The notes: generated from the sequence alone by a model not told the origin. Positions 40,080 to 49,327 are shown, numbered from the stretch's first letter. The stretch: DNA of 64,000 nucleotides from Lachnospiraceae bacterium KGMB03038 (GCA_007361935.1 CP041667.1:2322501-2386500), one strand, 5' to 3'. Translations and numbers: made by a program.

Positions 40080-40804
40080 TCCCCCTGTATTACGATCTTC
40101 ATATCCATTCCTGTCTTTCCCCCTGCGGCGATGACGACATGACTCCTGCCAACCTGGTGGGTATGGCCGCTGTCAAGGGACTGGACGTGATCGCCCTGAC
40201 CGACCACAATTCCTGCAGGAACTGCGCCGCCGCTATGCGCCACGGAGAGATCTGCGGTGTCACCGTGATTCCCGGAATGGAGCTGACTACCTCCGAAGAG
40301 GTCCATGTGGTCTGTCTGTTTCCCTCACTGGAAAACGCTATGTCCTTCGACCAGTTTGTCTATGAGCGGATCCTTCCTATTCAAAACCGGCCGGATATTT
40401 TCGGCCGGCAGCAGATTCTGGATGAGCAGGATCAGGTGACAGGAGAGGTGGAACGCCTTTTGATCAACGCTACGGACATTTCTTTTTCCGATGTCTTTTC
40501 TCTTGTGGAATCCTACCGCGGTTTGGCGTTCCCCGCCCATGTGGACAAATCTTCCAACAGCCTTCTGGCGAACCTGGGATTTGTTCCGCCCGACAGTACA
40601 TTCCCCTGTGCTGAGATCAGCAGTTTTGACCAGCTTCACAGGATACAAAAAGAGCACCCCTATTTCCAGAGGTGCCGCATGATCTCTAACTCAGACGCTC
40701 ATTATCTGCCGGATATCCAGGAGCCTTATTATCAGATCTATTCCGATTCCCGTGGGCTCCCGGACATTCTGGATGCGCTGCGCCGCTGTCCATCCGGTGT
40801 CTGA
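40076..40804 (+). CDS. PHP-domain metallophosphoesterase of the sensory operon
   Basis: A 242-residue PHP protein with metal ligands in YDLHIHSCLSPCGDD (about residues 6-20), LTDHNSCRN (about 41), the Glu of PGMELTT (about 66), PAHVDKS (about 153) and SNSDAHYLP (about 202). It resembles TrpH/YciV-type phosphoesterases acting on nucleotides or small phosphates. It is the last gene of the five-gene divergent operon, joined by an ATGA overlap. It could make or destroy a small-molecule signal in the hydrogenase relay; that is inference. Confidence 0.83.
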   Translation: MIPLYYDLHIHSCLSPCGDDDMTPANLVGMAAVKGLDVIALTDHNSCRNCAAAMRHGEICGVTVIPGMELTTSEEVHVVCLFPSLENAMSFDQFVYERILPIQNRPDIFGRQQILDEQDQVTGEVERLLINATDISFSDVFSLVESYRGLAFPAHVDKSSNSLLANLGFVPPDSTFPCAEISSFDQLHRIQKEHPYFQRCRMISNSDAHYLPDIQEPYYQIYSDSRGLPDILDALRRCPSGV

Positions 40805-40819
40805 GTATGGTCTCTTATC

Positions 40820-41797
40820 CTACCCGATCCGTCCCTGATCGATATATCCCGCCAATTCCTTGGCGTAGTAGGTCAGATAGCTCTGGGCTCCGGCCCGGAA
40901 GGCCGCTACCGCCGTCTCGCAGACCATCTTATCTTCCTGAATCCAGCCCTTCTCTGCCGCCGCTTTGATCATCGCATACTCTCCGCTGACACTGTAGGCC
41001 GCGATCGGAAGAGAAGTGGCTTCCTTCGCCTTCACGATCATATCAAGATAAGCAAGGGCCGGTTTTACCATGATGATATCCGCGCCTTCCTCTTCGTCCA
41101 GAAGAATCTCCCGGATACCTTCCCTGCTGTTGTGGTAATCCATCTGGTAACTGCTCCGGTCTCCAAAGGAAGGAGCCGAGTCCGCCGCATCCCGGAAAGG
41201 CGCGTAGAATCCAGAGGCATATTTCACCGCGTAAGACATAATGGGCGTGTTCTCATATCCCATCTCATCTAAGAGACTGCGGATCGCCCCCACACGGCCG
41301 TCCATCATATCAGAGGGGGCCACCATATCCGCGCCCGCCTGCACCTGGGAAAGGGCTGTCTTCGCCAGAAGCCCGATGGTAGAGTCGTTGTCGATCTTAT
41401 GACCGCGGAGCATCCCGCAGTGTCCGTGGGAGGTATACTCACACAGGCATACATCTGTAATATAGTAGAGATCCGGAACTTGTTTCTTCGCTTCCCGCAG
41501 CGCCTTCTGGATGATTCCATCCTCCGCGTATGCCTGGCTTCCGCATGCATCTTTTTCTTCCGGGATGCCAAAAAGCATGACCGATGAAACGCCCGCTTTC
41601 ACTACATTTTCCAATTCAAACGCCAAACGGTCCACACTATACCGGTACTGCCCCGGCATAGAAGGGATTTCTTCACAGATCCCGTTCCCCTCTTTCACAA
41701 AAATGGGGTAGATCAAAGAGGCTTTATCCACTCTTGTCTCCCGTACCATTTTCCGCAGTATCTCGCTGTCTCGCAATCTTCTTGGTCTTTTGATCAT
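40820..41797 (-). CDS. hemB: Porphobilinogen synthase (delta-aminolevulinate dehydratase)
   Basis: A 325-residue enzyme joining two 5-aminolevulinate molecules into porphobilinogen. The metal site CLCEYTSHGHCG (about residues 118-129) has the three Cys of the zinc-dependent form. The Schiff-base lysines are in YAVKYASGFY (about 194) and IMVKPALAYLD (about 247). It is the last gene of the hem operon and begins 8 nt after cobA-hemD. hemA and hemL are not in the window, so aminolevulinate supply is encoded elsewhere. Confidence 0.96.
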   Translation of the reverse strand: MIKRPRRLRDSEILRKMVRETRVDKASLIYPIFVKEGNGICEEIPSMPGQYRYSVDRLAFELENVVKAGVSSVMLFGIPEEKDACGSQAYAEDGIIQKALREAKKQVPDLYYITDVCLCEYTSHGHCGMLRGHKIDNDSTIGLLAKTALSQVQAGADMVAPSDMMDGRVGAIRSLLDEMGYENTPIMSYAVKYASGFYAPFRDAADSAPSFGDRSSYQMDYHNSREGIREILLDEEEGADIIMVKPALAYLDMIVKAKEATSLPIAAYSVSGEYAMIKAAAEKGWIQEDKMVCETAVAAFRAGAQSYLTYYAKELAGYIDQGRIG

Positions 41798-41805
41798 GTT
41801 CCCTT

Positions 41806-43311
41806 TTATCCTTCCTTCGTTATCTTTTCGATCTCTTCTTCAATTCCCTCTACCGTTGCTTCTCTGGCAATCCGGCACCTCATGCCGCATGCTTTGGCAT
41901 GTCTGGCTGTCTGTTCTCCGATGCAGACAGCCGTGACTTTGGACAAGTCTGCCCCTTGGGCCATTCTGGCAAATCCCATCGCCACAGATCCGCTGGTCAG
42001 CACCACACAGTCAATCCTATTCTGTTCCAACTCTTCTCTGATATCGATTATCTGACTGTCACTTTGGACCGTTCGGTAGACCGGCACATCTTCCACCAAC
42101 GCCCCGGCCTCTTCCAGGATCGGTACCAGCTCCCGGTTCCCTTTCTCAGCTCTTGGCAGCAGAATATGCTTTCCTTGGATCCCCTGCTCTGCCAGCGTTC
42201 TTCCGAGAGAAACGCCGTCATATACTTCCGGGGTTAAGTCCGGGTATATCCCTCTCCGTTTCAGGGCCATGCCTGTCCCCTCCCCGATCACAGCAATCTT
42301 TCTGCCGTACAGCCGCCGGATATCTATGTTCTGTTCTTCCAACGTTTGAAAAAAACAATCCACTCCTGCCTGACTGGTAAACACCAGCCAGTCATATGAT
42401 TCCAGCTCTCCCATACAGGAAATGAGCTGTTCCTGCCCTGGGATGGGGACCGTTTCAATAGCCGGTACTTCCAGAACCTGGGCGCCTTTCTGCCTCAGCC
42501 TTTTTGCCAGAGGGTTCATCCGTTCCCTTGGTCTTGCCAGCAGAACCCGCACTCCCGCAAGGGGCAGTTTCCCATACCATTCCAGATCAGGGGCCAGGGT
42601 ACACACCTCTCCCACCACGATCACCGCCGGCGGGCGCACTTCCGCCGTCTTCGCCTTTTCCGCCAGAGTCTCCAGGGTCCCAAGCACCCGCTTCTGGCTG
42701 GCGGTAGTCCCTTCCTGCAGGACAGCGGCCGGAGTCTCCGGGTCCATTCCCGCCTCTATCAGATGTTCCGTGATCTGAGGAAGAGCCGCCACTCCCATCA
42801 GGAATACCAGCGTCCCATCCAGAGAAGCCAGGGCCTGATAGTTGATGGGTTCTGTGTTTTCTCCTCTCTTATGTCCGGTAATGATATGTAAGGAGGAAGC
42901 ATAATCCCGGTGGGTCACGGGGATTCCCTGATAAGCCGGCACCGCAAGAGCGGAAGTCACTCCCGGCACGATCTCAAAATCAATCCCGGCATCCGCCAGT
43001 TCTTTGGCTTCCTCACCGCCCCGGCCAAAGAGAAAGGGATCTCCTCCCTTGAGCCTGACTACCCGTTTCCCTTCTCTGGCCTTTCTCTTCAGAATCTTCT
43101 GGATCTCTTCCTGGGGGATCAGGTGATGCCCCGCCTGTTTTCCCACGTTGATCAATTCCTTTCCCTGGCCGAATATTGCCAGCAGGTCTTTATTTACCAA
43201 GTGATCGTAAACGATTACTTCCGCCTCTTCCAGCGCTTCTTTTCCTTTCACCGTGAGAAGCCTTACGTCTCCAGGACCAGCTCCTACCAGCCACACCTTT
43301 CCTGTTTTCAT
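41806..43311 (-). CDS. cobA-hemD: Fused uroporphyrinogen-III C-methyltransferase / uroporphyrinogen-III synthase
   Basis: A 501-residue bifunctional protein. The N-terminal SUMT domain (about 1-245) shows the SAM-binding VGAGPGDVRLLTVKG, VRLKGGDPFLFGRGGEE (about 83) and GVTSALAVPAYQGIP; it makes precorrin-2. The C-terminal HemD domain (about 250-500, GVRVLLARPRERMNPLAK) cyclises hydroxymethylbilane to uroporphyrinogen III. Such fusions are common in clostridia. The start codon directly follows the hemC stop (TAAATG), giving coupled translation. The fusion channels the branch point toward sirohaem and cobalamin. Confidence 0.96.
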   Translation of the reverse strand: MKTGKVWLVGAGPGDVRLLTVKGKEALEEAEVIVYDHLVNKDLLAIFGQGKELINVGKQAGHHLIPQEEIQKILKRKAREGKRVVRLKGGDPFLFGRGGEEAKELADAGIDFEIVPGVTSALAVPAYQGIPVTHRDYASSLHIITGHKRGENTEPINYQALASLDGTLVFLMGVAALPQITEHLIEAGMDPETPAAVLQEGTTASQKRVLGTLETLAEKAKTAEVRPPAVIVVGEVCTLAPDLEWYGKLPLAGVRVLLARPRERMNPLAKRLRQKGAQVLEVPAIETVPIPGQEQLISCMGELESYDWLVFTSQAGVDCFFQTLEEQNIDIRRLYGRKIAVIGEGTGMALKRRGIYPDLTPEVYDGVSLGRTLAEQGIQGKHILLPRAEKGNRELVPILEEAGALVEDVPVYRTVQSDSQIIDIREELEQNRIDCVVLTSGSVAMGFARMAQGADLSKVTAVCIGEQTARHAKACGMRCRIAREATVEGIEEEIEKITKEG

Positions 43312-44211
43312 TTATCTATCTTCTCTCCTTGCCTGATTCTGGGTTCTCATCTCCTGGGCCAAACGGCGGCCGAGAGCTTTTGCTTCCGCAAGAACTCCCG
43401 CTTTCTCTCCGATCTGCCAGCCTTTGCTGTCCTCATCGTAGTACAGCCCTTTCAGGATCAGTTTTCCCTCCCGGCACTCTGCGTATGCGGCGATGGGTGA
43501 GGAACAGCCGCCGCCCAGATATCGGACAAAGGCCCTCTCCGCCTCTGCCACCGCCGTGGTCTCCCGCCGGGCGCAGGCTTTTAAAAAGTCTTCCACCTCT
43601 CCCGCTCTGGCCGTAACCGCCAAGATTCCCTGGCCTGCCGCCGGAAGGATCTCGTCTATCGAGAAAAATCGGGATATCCGCTCTTCCAGCCCCAGGCGTT
43701 TCAACCCTGCCGCCGCCAGGATCAATGCGTCATATTCCCCACGGTCCAGCTTATCCAGACGGGTCAGTACATTTCCGCGTATATTCTGAAATCGGGCCTT
43801 TGGGAACAGCCGCTGAGCCTGAAGCCTTCTGCGGAAGGAGGAACAGCCGATCACGCCCGTCCCTTTCCATTCCATCTTTCCTTCCGGAAGGACCAGCACA
43901 TCTCTCGCGTCCTCTCTTGGCCAGGCTGCTTCCATCCGCAATCCCTCTGCCGTTTCCATCGGCATATCTTTAAGGCTGTGCACTGCCAGATCGATCTCCC
44001 CCTGCAGCAGCGCCCGGTCCAGTTCCTTGATGAATACGCCTTTTCCTCCCATCTGATCCAGAGAAAGATCCTGCCTGCGGTCTCCGGTAGTCTCAATCTT
44101 CCGGACCTGGATACGGACTTCCGGGAATGTTTCCCGAAGCTGATCCGCTATAAGTTCTGTCTGGATCAAAGCAAGCCGGCTCTTTCGGCTTCCAATGATG
44201 ATCTCCTTCAT
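43312..44211 (-). CDS. hemC: Hydroxymethylbilane synthase
   Basis: A 299-residue porphobilinogen deaminase polymerising four porphobilinogens. Motifs: GSRKSRLALIQTE (about residue 7), LDQMGGKGVFIKELD (about 49, catalytic region), HSLKDMP (about 79), and the dipyrromethane-cofactor Cys in YLGGGCSSPIAAY (about 239). I chose the ATG at MKEIIIG, 20 codons inside the longest frame, because GGAG lies 7 nt upstream and the family begins here. It is the second gene of the hem operon. Confidence 0.95.
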   Translation of the reverse strand: MKEIIIGSRKSRLALIQTELIADQLRETFPEVRIQVRKIETTGDRRQDLSLDQMGGKGVFIKELDRALLQGEIDLAVHSLKDMPMETAEGLRMEAAWPREDARDVLVLPEGKMEWKGTGVIGCSSFRRRLQAQRLFPKARFQNIRGNVLTRLDKLDRGEYDALILAAAGLKRLGLEERISRFFSIDEILPAAGQGILAVTARAGEVEDFLKACARRETTAVAEAERAFVRYLGGGCSSPIAAYAECREGKLILKGLYYDEDSKGWQIGEKAGVLAEAKALGRRLAQEMRTQNQARREDR

Positions 44212-44254
44212 GTCGCTGCTCCTTCTCTCTACTGTTCTTTCCATCCGGCGGTCC

Positions 44255-44734
44255 TCATACCTCTTCATCCATGCTCTTAAGAGCTCGTTCTACAGCTTCT
44301 CTCGCTCTTCTTGCTTTCTTGTGGCTTAAACCGGAGGCACAGATCCCCGCCACTATTTCGTCTTTCCCTGCTACCGCCGCGAAATAAAAATCGCACAATT
44401 CTTTCTTGTGAGCCGCATTTACCAGGATGCCCCGCTTTCTGGCTTCTTTCACCGCCGCCTCGTTACACTCTGGATCGTCCGTAGCCGCCAGAAGGATCTT
44501 CATATCCGGCAGCTTTTCAAACAGCATATCAGAATAAGCTTCCCGCATCCAACGGATTCTTCCTTCTTCCGCTAAATCTTTCAGCCGCTCTGTTATTTCC
44601 GGCGCCGCGACCCACAGATCGGCTCCAAAGGATAAAAGCGTCTCAATCCTTCTCTGGGCCACCTGGCCGCCGCCTATTACAACGATCTTTTGGCAAGATA
44701 TATCTACAAATAGCGGGAAATACCGTCTGCTCAT
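44255..44734 (-). CDS. Precorrin-2 dehydrogenase / sirohydrochlorin-type protein (CysG N-terminal, Met8-like)
   Basis: A 159-residue NAD-dependent dehydrogenase domain converting precorrin-2 to sirohydrochlorin. The Rossmann loop is VVIGGGQVAQRRIETLLSFG (about residues 17-36); VNAAHKKELCDFYFAA (about 110) is the conserved active-site stretch. At this length it lacks most of the ferrochelatase/dimerisation part of Met8, so metal insertion is left to CbiK. The start at MSRRYFPLF follows GGAGGATAGGAAA. First gene of the hem operon. Confidence 0.88.
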   Translation of the reverse strand: MSRRYFPLFVDISCQKIVVIGGGQVAQRRIETLLSFGADLWVAAPEITERLKDLAEEGRIRWMREAYSDMLFEKLPDMKILLAATDDPECNEAAVKEARKRGILVNAAHKKELCDFYFAAVAGKDEIVAGICASGLSHKKARRAREAVERALKSMDEEV

Positions 44735-44768
44735 TTTCCTATCCTCCGTCCGGCTCTTCTGCCTATTC

Positions 44769-44796
44769 ATCATATCATATAAAGAAAAATGTGCAA
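44769..44796 (-). promoter_or_regulatory. Promoter of the hem operon
   Basis: Minus strand: -35 TTGCAC (44791-44796), a 16-nt spacer and -10 TATGAT (44769-44774), 34 nt before the dehydrogenase start. A second TATGAT overlaps upstream. Confidence 0.5.
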
Positions 44797-44831
44797 CCAG
44801 TTTCCTGGCTGATTTTGTTTTCTGAATCTGT

Positions 44832-44860
44832 TTGACAGTATTTCCCTGCTGTTATATGAT
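44832..44860 (+). promoter_or_regulatory. Promoter of the B12-riboswitch/cbiMNQO transcript
   Basis: Consensus -35 TTGACA (44832-44837), a 17-nt spacer and -10 TATGAT (44855-44860), immediately before the riboswitch aptamer. Confidence 0.75.
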
Positions 44861-44871
44861 AGAAGAAGATT

Positions 44872-45055
44872 GAATGTAGCGAGGTGCCTGCCTTTGGCAG
44901 GGTAACAGACAAGCTGGGTCAAAAGCCCACACGGTCCCGCCGCTGTAGAGGAAGAATGATGCTTCATGATGTCACTGGGAAACTGGGAAGGCGAAGCATC
45001 GTGTTGAAGCCTGAGTCAGAAGACCTACCCGCTGCAGACAGTTTACACGTGGCCG
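44872..45055 (+). promoter_or_regulatory. Cobalamin (B12) riboswitch
   Basis: Aptamer hallmarks in order: GAGGTGCCTGCC, ACAGACAAGCTGGGTCAAAAG, the core GTCACTGGGAAACTGGGAAGG (about 44971-44991) and the 3' B12-box strand GAGTCAGAAGACCTACC (about 45013). It lies in a 410-nt gap between the hem operon and cbiM. High adenosylcobalamin should switch off cobalt uptake genes. Confidence 0.93.
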
Positions 45056-45080
45056 CGAAGGACGGTCAGGTGTCTTTTTT
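45045..45080 (+). terminator. Riboswitch expression-platform terminator
   Basis: An imperfect stem ACAC-GGCC with GGTC-GTGT ends in TCTTTTTT right after the B12 aptamer, consistent with transcriptional attenuation. Confidence 0.6.
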
Positions 45081-45144
45081 GTGTACCTTTTTTGCACACC
45101 CAGAGAATCTTTTCTCTGAGAACGATCAATCTAAAGGAGGAGTT

Positions 45145-45894
45145 ATGATGACTCAAAACCAAAAGAAACTCATTGCCGCATTGGCTGTATTTGCCGCGGC
45201 AAACGCGGTCGTTCCGGCCGCTAACGCTATGCACATCATGGAAGGGTATCTTCCGGCAGGCTGCTGCATCGCATGGGGGATCTTATGTCTCCCCTTCCTG
45301 GCCGCCGGCTTCCTGTCCATCCGCAGGACGCTGTCCGAAAACCGCAGGGCTGTCACACTGCTTGCCATGTCCGGCGCTTTTATCTTCGTGATCTCGTCTC
45401 TGAAGATCCCTTCTGTTACCGGAAGCTGCTCCCACATGACCGGCACCGGGCTTGGAGCCATTCTATTCGGCCCGTGTTCTGTCAGTATCCTGGGAATCAT
45501 TGTCCTGATCTTCCAGGCGATCCTCCTGGCCCACGGAGGATTGACCACATTGGGGGCCAATACATTTTCCATGGCTGTTGCCGGCCCTCTTCTTACATAT
45601 GGAATCTACAGACTCTGCCAGAAACCCTCCATAAACCGCAGATTTTCCATTTTTCTGGCAGCGGCTTTGGGCGATCTTTTTACTTATTGCATCACCAGCG
45701 TGCAGCTTGGCCTGGCCTATCCTTCTGAGGCCGGAGGGATTCTGGCTTCTGTCGTGAAATTCCTTGGTGTTTTCGCGCCTACTCAAGTGCCTCTCGCGGT
45801 CATCGAAGGGCTCCTGACCACAGCCATCGTTGTTTTTCTGGAATCTTTTGCTCTTCCAGAGTTAAAATCCATCGGATACCGAAAGGAGGCGTAA
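45145..45894 (+). CDS. cbiM: Cobalt ECF transporter membrane component CbiM
   Basis: A 249-residue substrate-capture membrane protein of the cobalt importer. A leader ([27 protein letters not shown]) precedes the mature N-terminus MHIMEGYLP, whose His residues bind Co2+. Five or six membrane helices follow, with [20 protein letters not shown] (about residue 92) and [19 protein letters not shown] (about 132) as family signatures. Two tandem ATGs (45145, 45148) are possible after AAAGGAGG; the second has better spacing. First gene of cbiMNQO. Confidence 0.95.
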   Translation: MMTQNQKKLIAALAVFAAANAVVPAANAMHIMEGYLPAGCCIAWGILCLPFLAAGFLSIRRTLSENRRAVTLLAMSGAFIFVISSLKIPSVTGSCSHMTGTGLGAILFGPCSVSILGIIVLIFQAILLAHGGLTTLGANTFSMAVAGPLLTYGIYRLCQKPSINRRFSIFLAAALGDLFTYCITSVQLGLAYPSEAGGILASVVKFLGVFAPTQVPLAVIEGLLTTAIVVFLESFALPELKSIGYRKEA

Positions 45895-45897
45895 GAA

Positions 45898-46218
45898 ATG
45901 GAGACCAAAAACAAGAAATTTGCGGCCGCGCTGATCCTTGCGGCCATCCTGATCGCGGTCATTCCCGTGATCGCCTTAAAAGACGCGGAATTTGGCGGCT
46001 CTGATGACGCCGGAAGCGTCATGGTAGAAGAGATCCACGGGGAATATACGCCCTGGTTTTCTCCCATCCTGGAGACATTCTTAGGCGGAGAACTGCCTGG
46101 AGAACTGGAAAGCCTGATCTTCTGCGTCCAGACGGGCATCGGGGTAGGCATCATCGCCTTTTTTATGGGGCGGCTCTATGAACGGAAAAAGCTTGGGAAA
46201 GAGCAGGAGCAGCTATGA
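45898..46218 (+). CDS. cbiN: Cobalt transport accessory protein CbiN
   Basis: A 106-residue protein with two membrane segments (about residues 10-27 and 82-97) and the conserved external stretch FGGSDDAGSVMVEEI, then YTPWFSPI. CbiN loads metal into CbiM in cobalt ECF transporters. It starts 3 nt after cbiM with GAAAGGAGG upstream and overlaps cbiQ by 4 nt. Confidence 0.95.
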   Translation: METKNKKFAAALILAAILIAVIPVIALKDAEFGGSDDAGSVMVEEIHGEYTPWFSPILETFLGGELPGELESLIFCVQTGIGVGIIAFFMGRLYERKKLGKEQEQL

Positions 46219-46985
46219 TCCTGATCGACCAGCTTGCTTACCGCTCTAAACTTTGCTCTGTCAATGGAGAGGAAAAATTTGTGTTCACTCTGCTGACTCT
46301 GCTGTTTTGCGTAGTCAGCCGTTCCATTCTCCTTGCGGGAATCGTCTTTGCCGCGACAGGGATCCTCACCATCTGTGTCGGCGGGATCCCTGCCTCCCGC
46401 TATTTCCGGCTGCTGCGGGTTCCCTTGGTCTTTCTGGCCTTAAGCACTGCCGCGGTGGTGATCAATATTTCCAGGATTCCTCTTGACGGGTTCGCAGTCC
46501 CCATGGGAGGCTGGTATCTTACCGGGAGCATCGCTGGACTTACGCGGGGGATACGGCTGTTCACAACGGCTCTTGCCAGTGTTTCCTGCCTGTATTTTCT
46601 CTCCTTGAGTACTCCTATGCCGGATCTTCTGGAGGTGTTGAGAAGGTTCCATGTGCCGGATCTTCTGCTGGAGCTTATGCTTTTGACTTACCGATACATT
46701 TTCCTGCTCCTTAAGACGGCCTCCTCCATTACCGCGGCCCAACATTCCCGGCTGGGGAACCACAGTCTGTCTGCCGCCCGCAATTCCTTTGCCCAGATGG
46801 CCGGCTCTGTGTTTCTGCTGTCATTAAAACGGTCCGGCGCCCAGTATGACGCTATGGAGTCCCGGTGCTACGATGGCGTGATCCGCTGCCTGGCGGAGCA
46901 TCATCCCGCAAAGCTTCGCGAGATCCTTGCCCTTGTATTCTTTGAAACCGGACTTCTTCTGATCACGATCTTGACTTGGAGGTGA
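46215..46985 (+). CDS. cbiQ: Cobalt ECF transporter transmembrane protein CbiQ
   Basis: A 256-residue energy-coupling transmembrane subunit (EcfT type). About five membrane helices lie in residues 25-130 and at the C-terminus (about 233-253). The coupling-helix motif is seen in SAAQ/HSRLGNHSLSAARN (about 175) and in AMESRCYDG (about 214, the ARG/S-type box that docks on the ATPase). It overlaps cbiN by 4 nt. It works with CbiM/CbiN and the ATPase CbiO. Confidence 0.94.
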   Translation: MILIDQLAYRSKLCSVNGEEKFVFTLLTLLFCVVSRSILLAGIVFAATGILTICVGGIPASRYFRLLRVPLVFLALSTAAVVINISRIPLDGFAVPMGGWYLTGSIAGLTRGIRLFTTALASVSCLYFLSLSTPMPDLLEVLRRFHVPDLLLELMLLTYRYIFLLLKTASSITAAQHSRLGNHSLSAARNSFAQMAGSVFLLSLKRSGAQYDAMESRCYDGVIRCLAEHHPAKLREILALVFFETGLLLITILTWR

Positions 46986-46990
46986 AAATA

Positions 46991-47854
46991 GTGAATGATA
47001 TCTTGTTAAAAGCAGAACAGCTCAGCTATACCTACGAAGGCAGCGATGTCCCCGCCCTTAACGGACTGAGCCTGGAGATCCGAAGAGGGAGGAAGATTGC
47101 GTGCATGGGGGCTAACGGCTCCGGGAAATCCACCTTCTTCCTGTGCTGCAACGGCATCCGAAAACCCGACTCCGGCCAGTTGTATTTTGAAGGCCATCCC
47201 TTAGACTACTCCAAAAAGGGGCTGCTTTCCCTCAGAAGCAAGGTAGGCGTGGTATTCCAGGACCCGGACAACCAGCTTTTCTCCGCAAATGTCCTCCAGG
47301 AGATCTCCTTTGGCCCTCTGAACCTTGGCCTTACCCAGCAGGAAACAAGACGGCGGGCAGAGCAAGTGATGGAACGCCTTGGCATCGCCTCCTTCGCCCA
47401 CCGTCCGGTACACGCCTTAAGCGGAGGGCAGAAGAAACTGGTAGCCATTGCGGATATTCTGGTGATGGAGCCTTCCCTGATCCTGCTGGATGAACCGGCG
47501 GCGGCTCTAGATCCTATCCACACCCGGATCGTTCGGGAGATCATCGATGAGATCTCCGCAAGCGGCATCACCGTAGTCACAGCCACCCACGATGTGGATT
47601 ACGCCTGGAGCTGGGCGGATGACGTGCTTCTCTTTCATGAAGGACAGCTCTTGGCTTTCGGCTCCCCAAAGGACGTCTTTACTCAGAAGAAACTGCTTGA
47701 GACCGCCAGCCTGGAGACTCCTTGCGTACTTAAGATCTTTCAGGCGCTGCAAAAAGGAGGGTTCCTGCCGGAATCCCTCCCTTGCCCCAGGACAATAAAC
47801 GAACTGGAAAGTCTTTTGTCTTCGCAGCGTCCCATGAATAAATCGCAGCCATAG
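46991..47854 (+). CDS. cbiO: Cobalt ECF transporter ATPase CbiO
   Basis: A 287-residue ABC ATPase. Walker A GANGSGKST (about residue 39), Q-loop VFQDPDNQLF, signature LSGGQKK (about 140), Walker B LILLDEPAA and H-loop TATHDVDYAW. I prefer the GTG start (MNDILLKAEQ) with GGAGGTG 6 nt upstream over an in-frame TTG five codons earlier, which would lie inside that ribosome site and overlap cbiQ. Last gene of the riboswitch-controlled cobalt uptake operon. Confidence 0.94.
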   Translation: MNDILLKAEQLSYTYEGSDVPALNGLSLEIRRGRKIACMGANGSGKSTFFLCCNGIRKPDSGQLYFEGHPLDYSKKGLLSLRSKVGVVFQDPDNQLFSANVLQEISFGPLNLGLTQQETRRRAEQVMERLGIASFAHRPVHALSGGQKKLVAIADILVMEPSLILLDEPAAALDPIHTRIVREIIDEISASGITVVTATHDVDYAWSWADDVLLFHEGQLLAFGSPKDVFTQKKLLETASLETPCVLKIFQALQKGGFLPESLPCPRTINELESLLSSQRPMNKSQP

Positions 47855-47857
47855 ATC

Positions 47858-49327
47858 CTACATCTTATCTAATGGATAAATCGGCCTGCGTACATGTTTA
47901 TATGTAAATACTTCCGGGCTTTGCGGCCCAAGCGCCGGCAATTCGATGTCATAAATCTTTTTTGCTATTTTACCGAAAGAAGTTCGAAAATGAACGGCTG
48001 ACTTCACCACAAGAATCGAAAAATCTTCCGGCATGATTCCGTTGCATCGCAGTGCTTCCATATCCCAGGGCTGCGTCCGAACGCTGGAGACTACTACACG
48101 GATCCCCTGAATATCCAACACTGCGCACTTCCCCAAATTTCCAGATAATCCCGGATTATAATCCCGATTGATGAAACGTCCGTCAGTAATCGCCTTGACA
48201 TACGCGGTACAATCGATCGGCTCTCCGGCAATATCCGGGCATATCTTTCCCCCAAGCCGGATCTTAAGCGTTGTTCCCACGCCGCTGGAACTTGCCTGCT
48301 CGACCGTCTCCGGATCATAAATAATCACCGCCGCTACTCCTTCTACCTTTCGCTCCAGAAGACGCCGCAGCATGTGAGTACCGTCACCTGTCGCGCCGGA
48401 GCCAGGATTATCAGAAATATCCGCAAACACTACCGGAGCTTCTCCTTTTTCCTTCGCATCGTCAATGGCCTCGTCAATGGTCCAAAAGTTTCGCCGCAGA
48501 TTCTCTCTATCCTTCCAAATCTCATCCGCAAGTTCACTGCTGATCTTCTGTGCTTTTCCAAGATCTCCATCTGTCACCGCAACCACAGACAGGCAGGTTT
48601 CTTCAATATCAGATGCAAAAAAGCCGTGCAGCACATTTACATTGATAATATTTTCTTTTCCTCGCATCGCCTGTGCTTTCGCCACGTACTTTGCCATACA
48701 TGGTTCGGCGGTAGGCATATAGGAGAGCAGAAAATCCAAAGGCTCATACGCCATGACCGGATGAATCCGTCCTTCCAATGTGTCCCACATACATTTGGCC
48801 GCCCGAATACCGGCTTCATAGGTGTCTGTATGGGGATAGTAATCATATGGGAAAAACGCGTCCGCATACTTCACCATCTTTTTGGTCAGGTTGCAATGAA
48901 GATCCAGGGAGGCAATGATCGGAACCTCCGTTCCCACTTTGTCTCTAAGCGTCTCCAGCAGCGCTCCTTCTCCATCTGGGTATCCTTCTGCCACCATAGC
49001 GCCATGGAGAGCCAGCAAAATACCATCCACACGCTCCTGCTTCTCAATCGCTTCCAGAAGCGCGTCCCGGGCGCTCTGGAATACTTCCCGCGTTACAATT
49101 CCTCCTGGCTGCGCATTAAATGCCATCACCGGGACCAGCCGACAATTCTCTATCGGACAAAAATAGTCAAGAATTCCCCCTAACTCGTTTCGAACTCCTT
49201 GAAAAACTTTAAAGATTTCTTCTCCAAAGAAATAGTCTCTTGCCATGAATGCTTCCACGCCTGATTTCTCCGGCATAAAACTATTTGTTTCATGCTTAAA
49301 CTCCCCGACTAAAATTGTCTTTTTCAT
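47858..49327 (-). CDS. M81-family metallopeptidase (MlrC-like)
   Basis: A 489-residue protein with the two MlrC halves: the N-terminal M81 domain with VGEFKHETNSF (about residue 8), ALHGAMVAEG (about 109) and SLDLHCNLTKK (about 143), and the C-terminal domain with FADISDNPGSGATGDGTH (about 303). The founding member hydrolyses linear microcystin; the role in gut anaerobes is unknown. It is convergent with cbiO (3-nt gap) and opposite in direction to cbiK, so it looks like an unrelated gene inserted between cobalamin genes. GGAGAC precedes the ATG. Confidence 0.88.
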   Translation of the reverse strand: MKKTILVGEFKHETNSFMPEKSGVEAFMARDYFFGEEIFKVFQGVRNELGGILDYFCPIENCRLVPVMAFNAQPGGIVTREVFQSARDALLEAIEKQERVDGILLALHGAMVAEGYPDGEGALLETLRDKVGTEVPIIASLDLHCNLTKKMVKYADAFFPYDYYPHTDTYEAGIRAAKCMWDTLEGRIHPVMAYEPLDFLLSYMPTAEPCMAKYVAKAQAMRGKENIINVNVLHGFFASDIEETCLSVVAVTDGDLGKAQKISSELADEIWKDRENLRRNFWTIDEAIDDAKEKGEAPVVFADISDNPGSGATGDGTHMLRRLLERKVEGVAAVIIYDPETVEQASSSGVGTTLKIRLGGKICPDIAGEPIDCTAYVKAITDGRFINRDYNPGLSGNLGKCAVLDIQGIRVVVSSVRTQPWDMEALRCNGIMPEDFSILVVKSAVHFRTSFGKIAKKIYDIELPALGPQSPEVFTYKHVRRPIYPLDKM

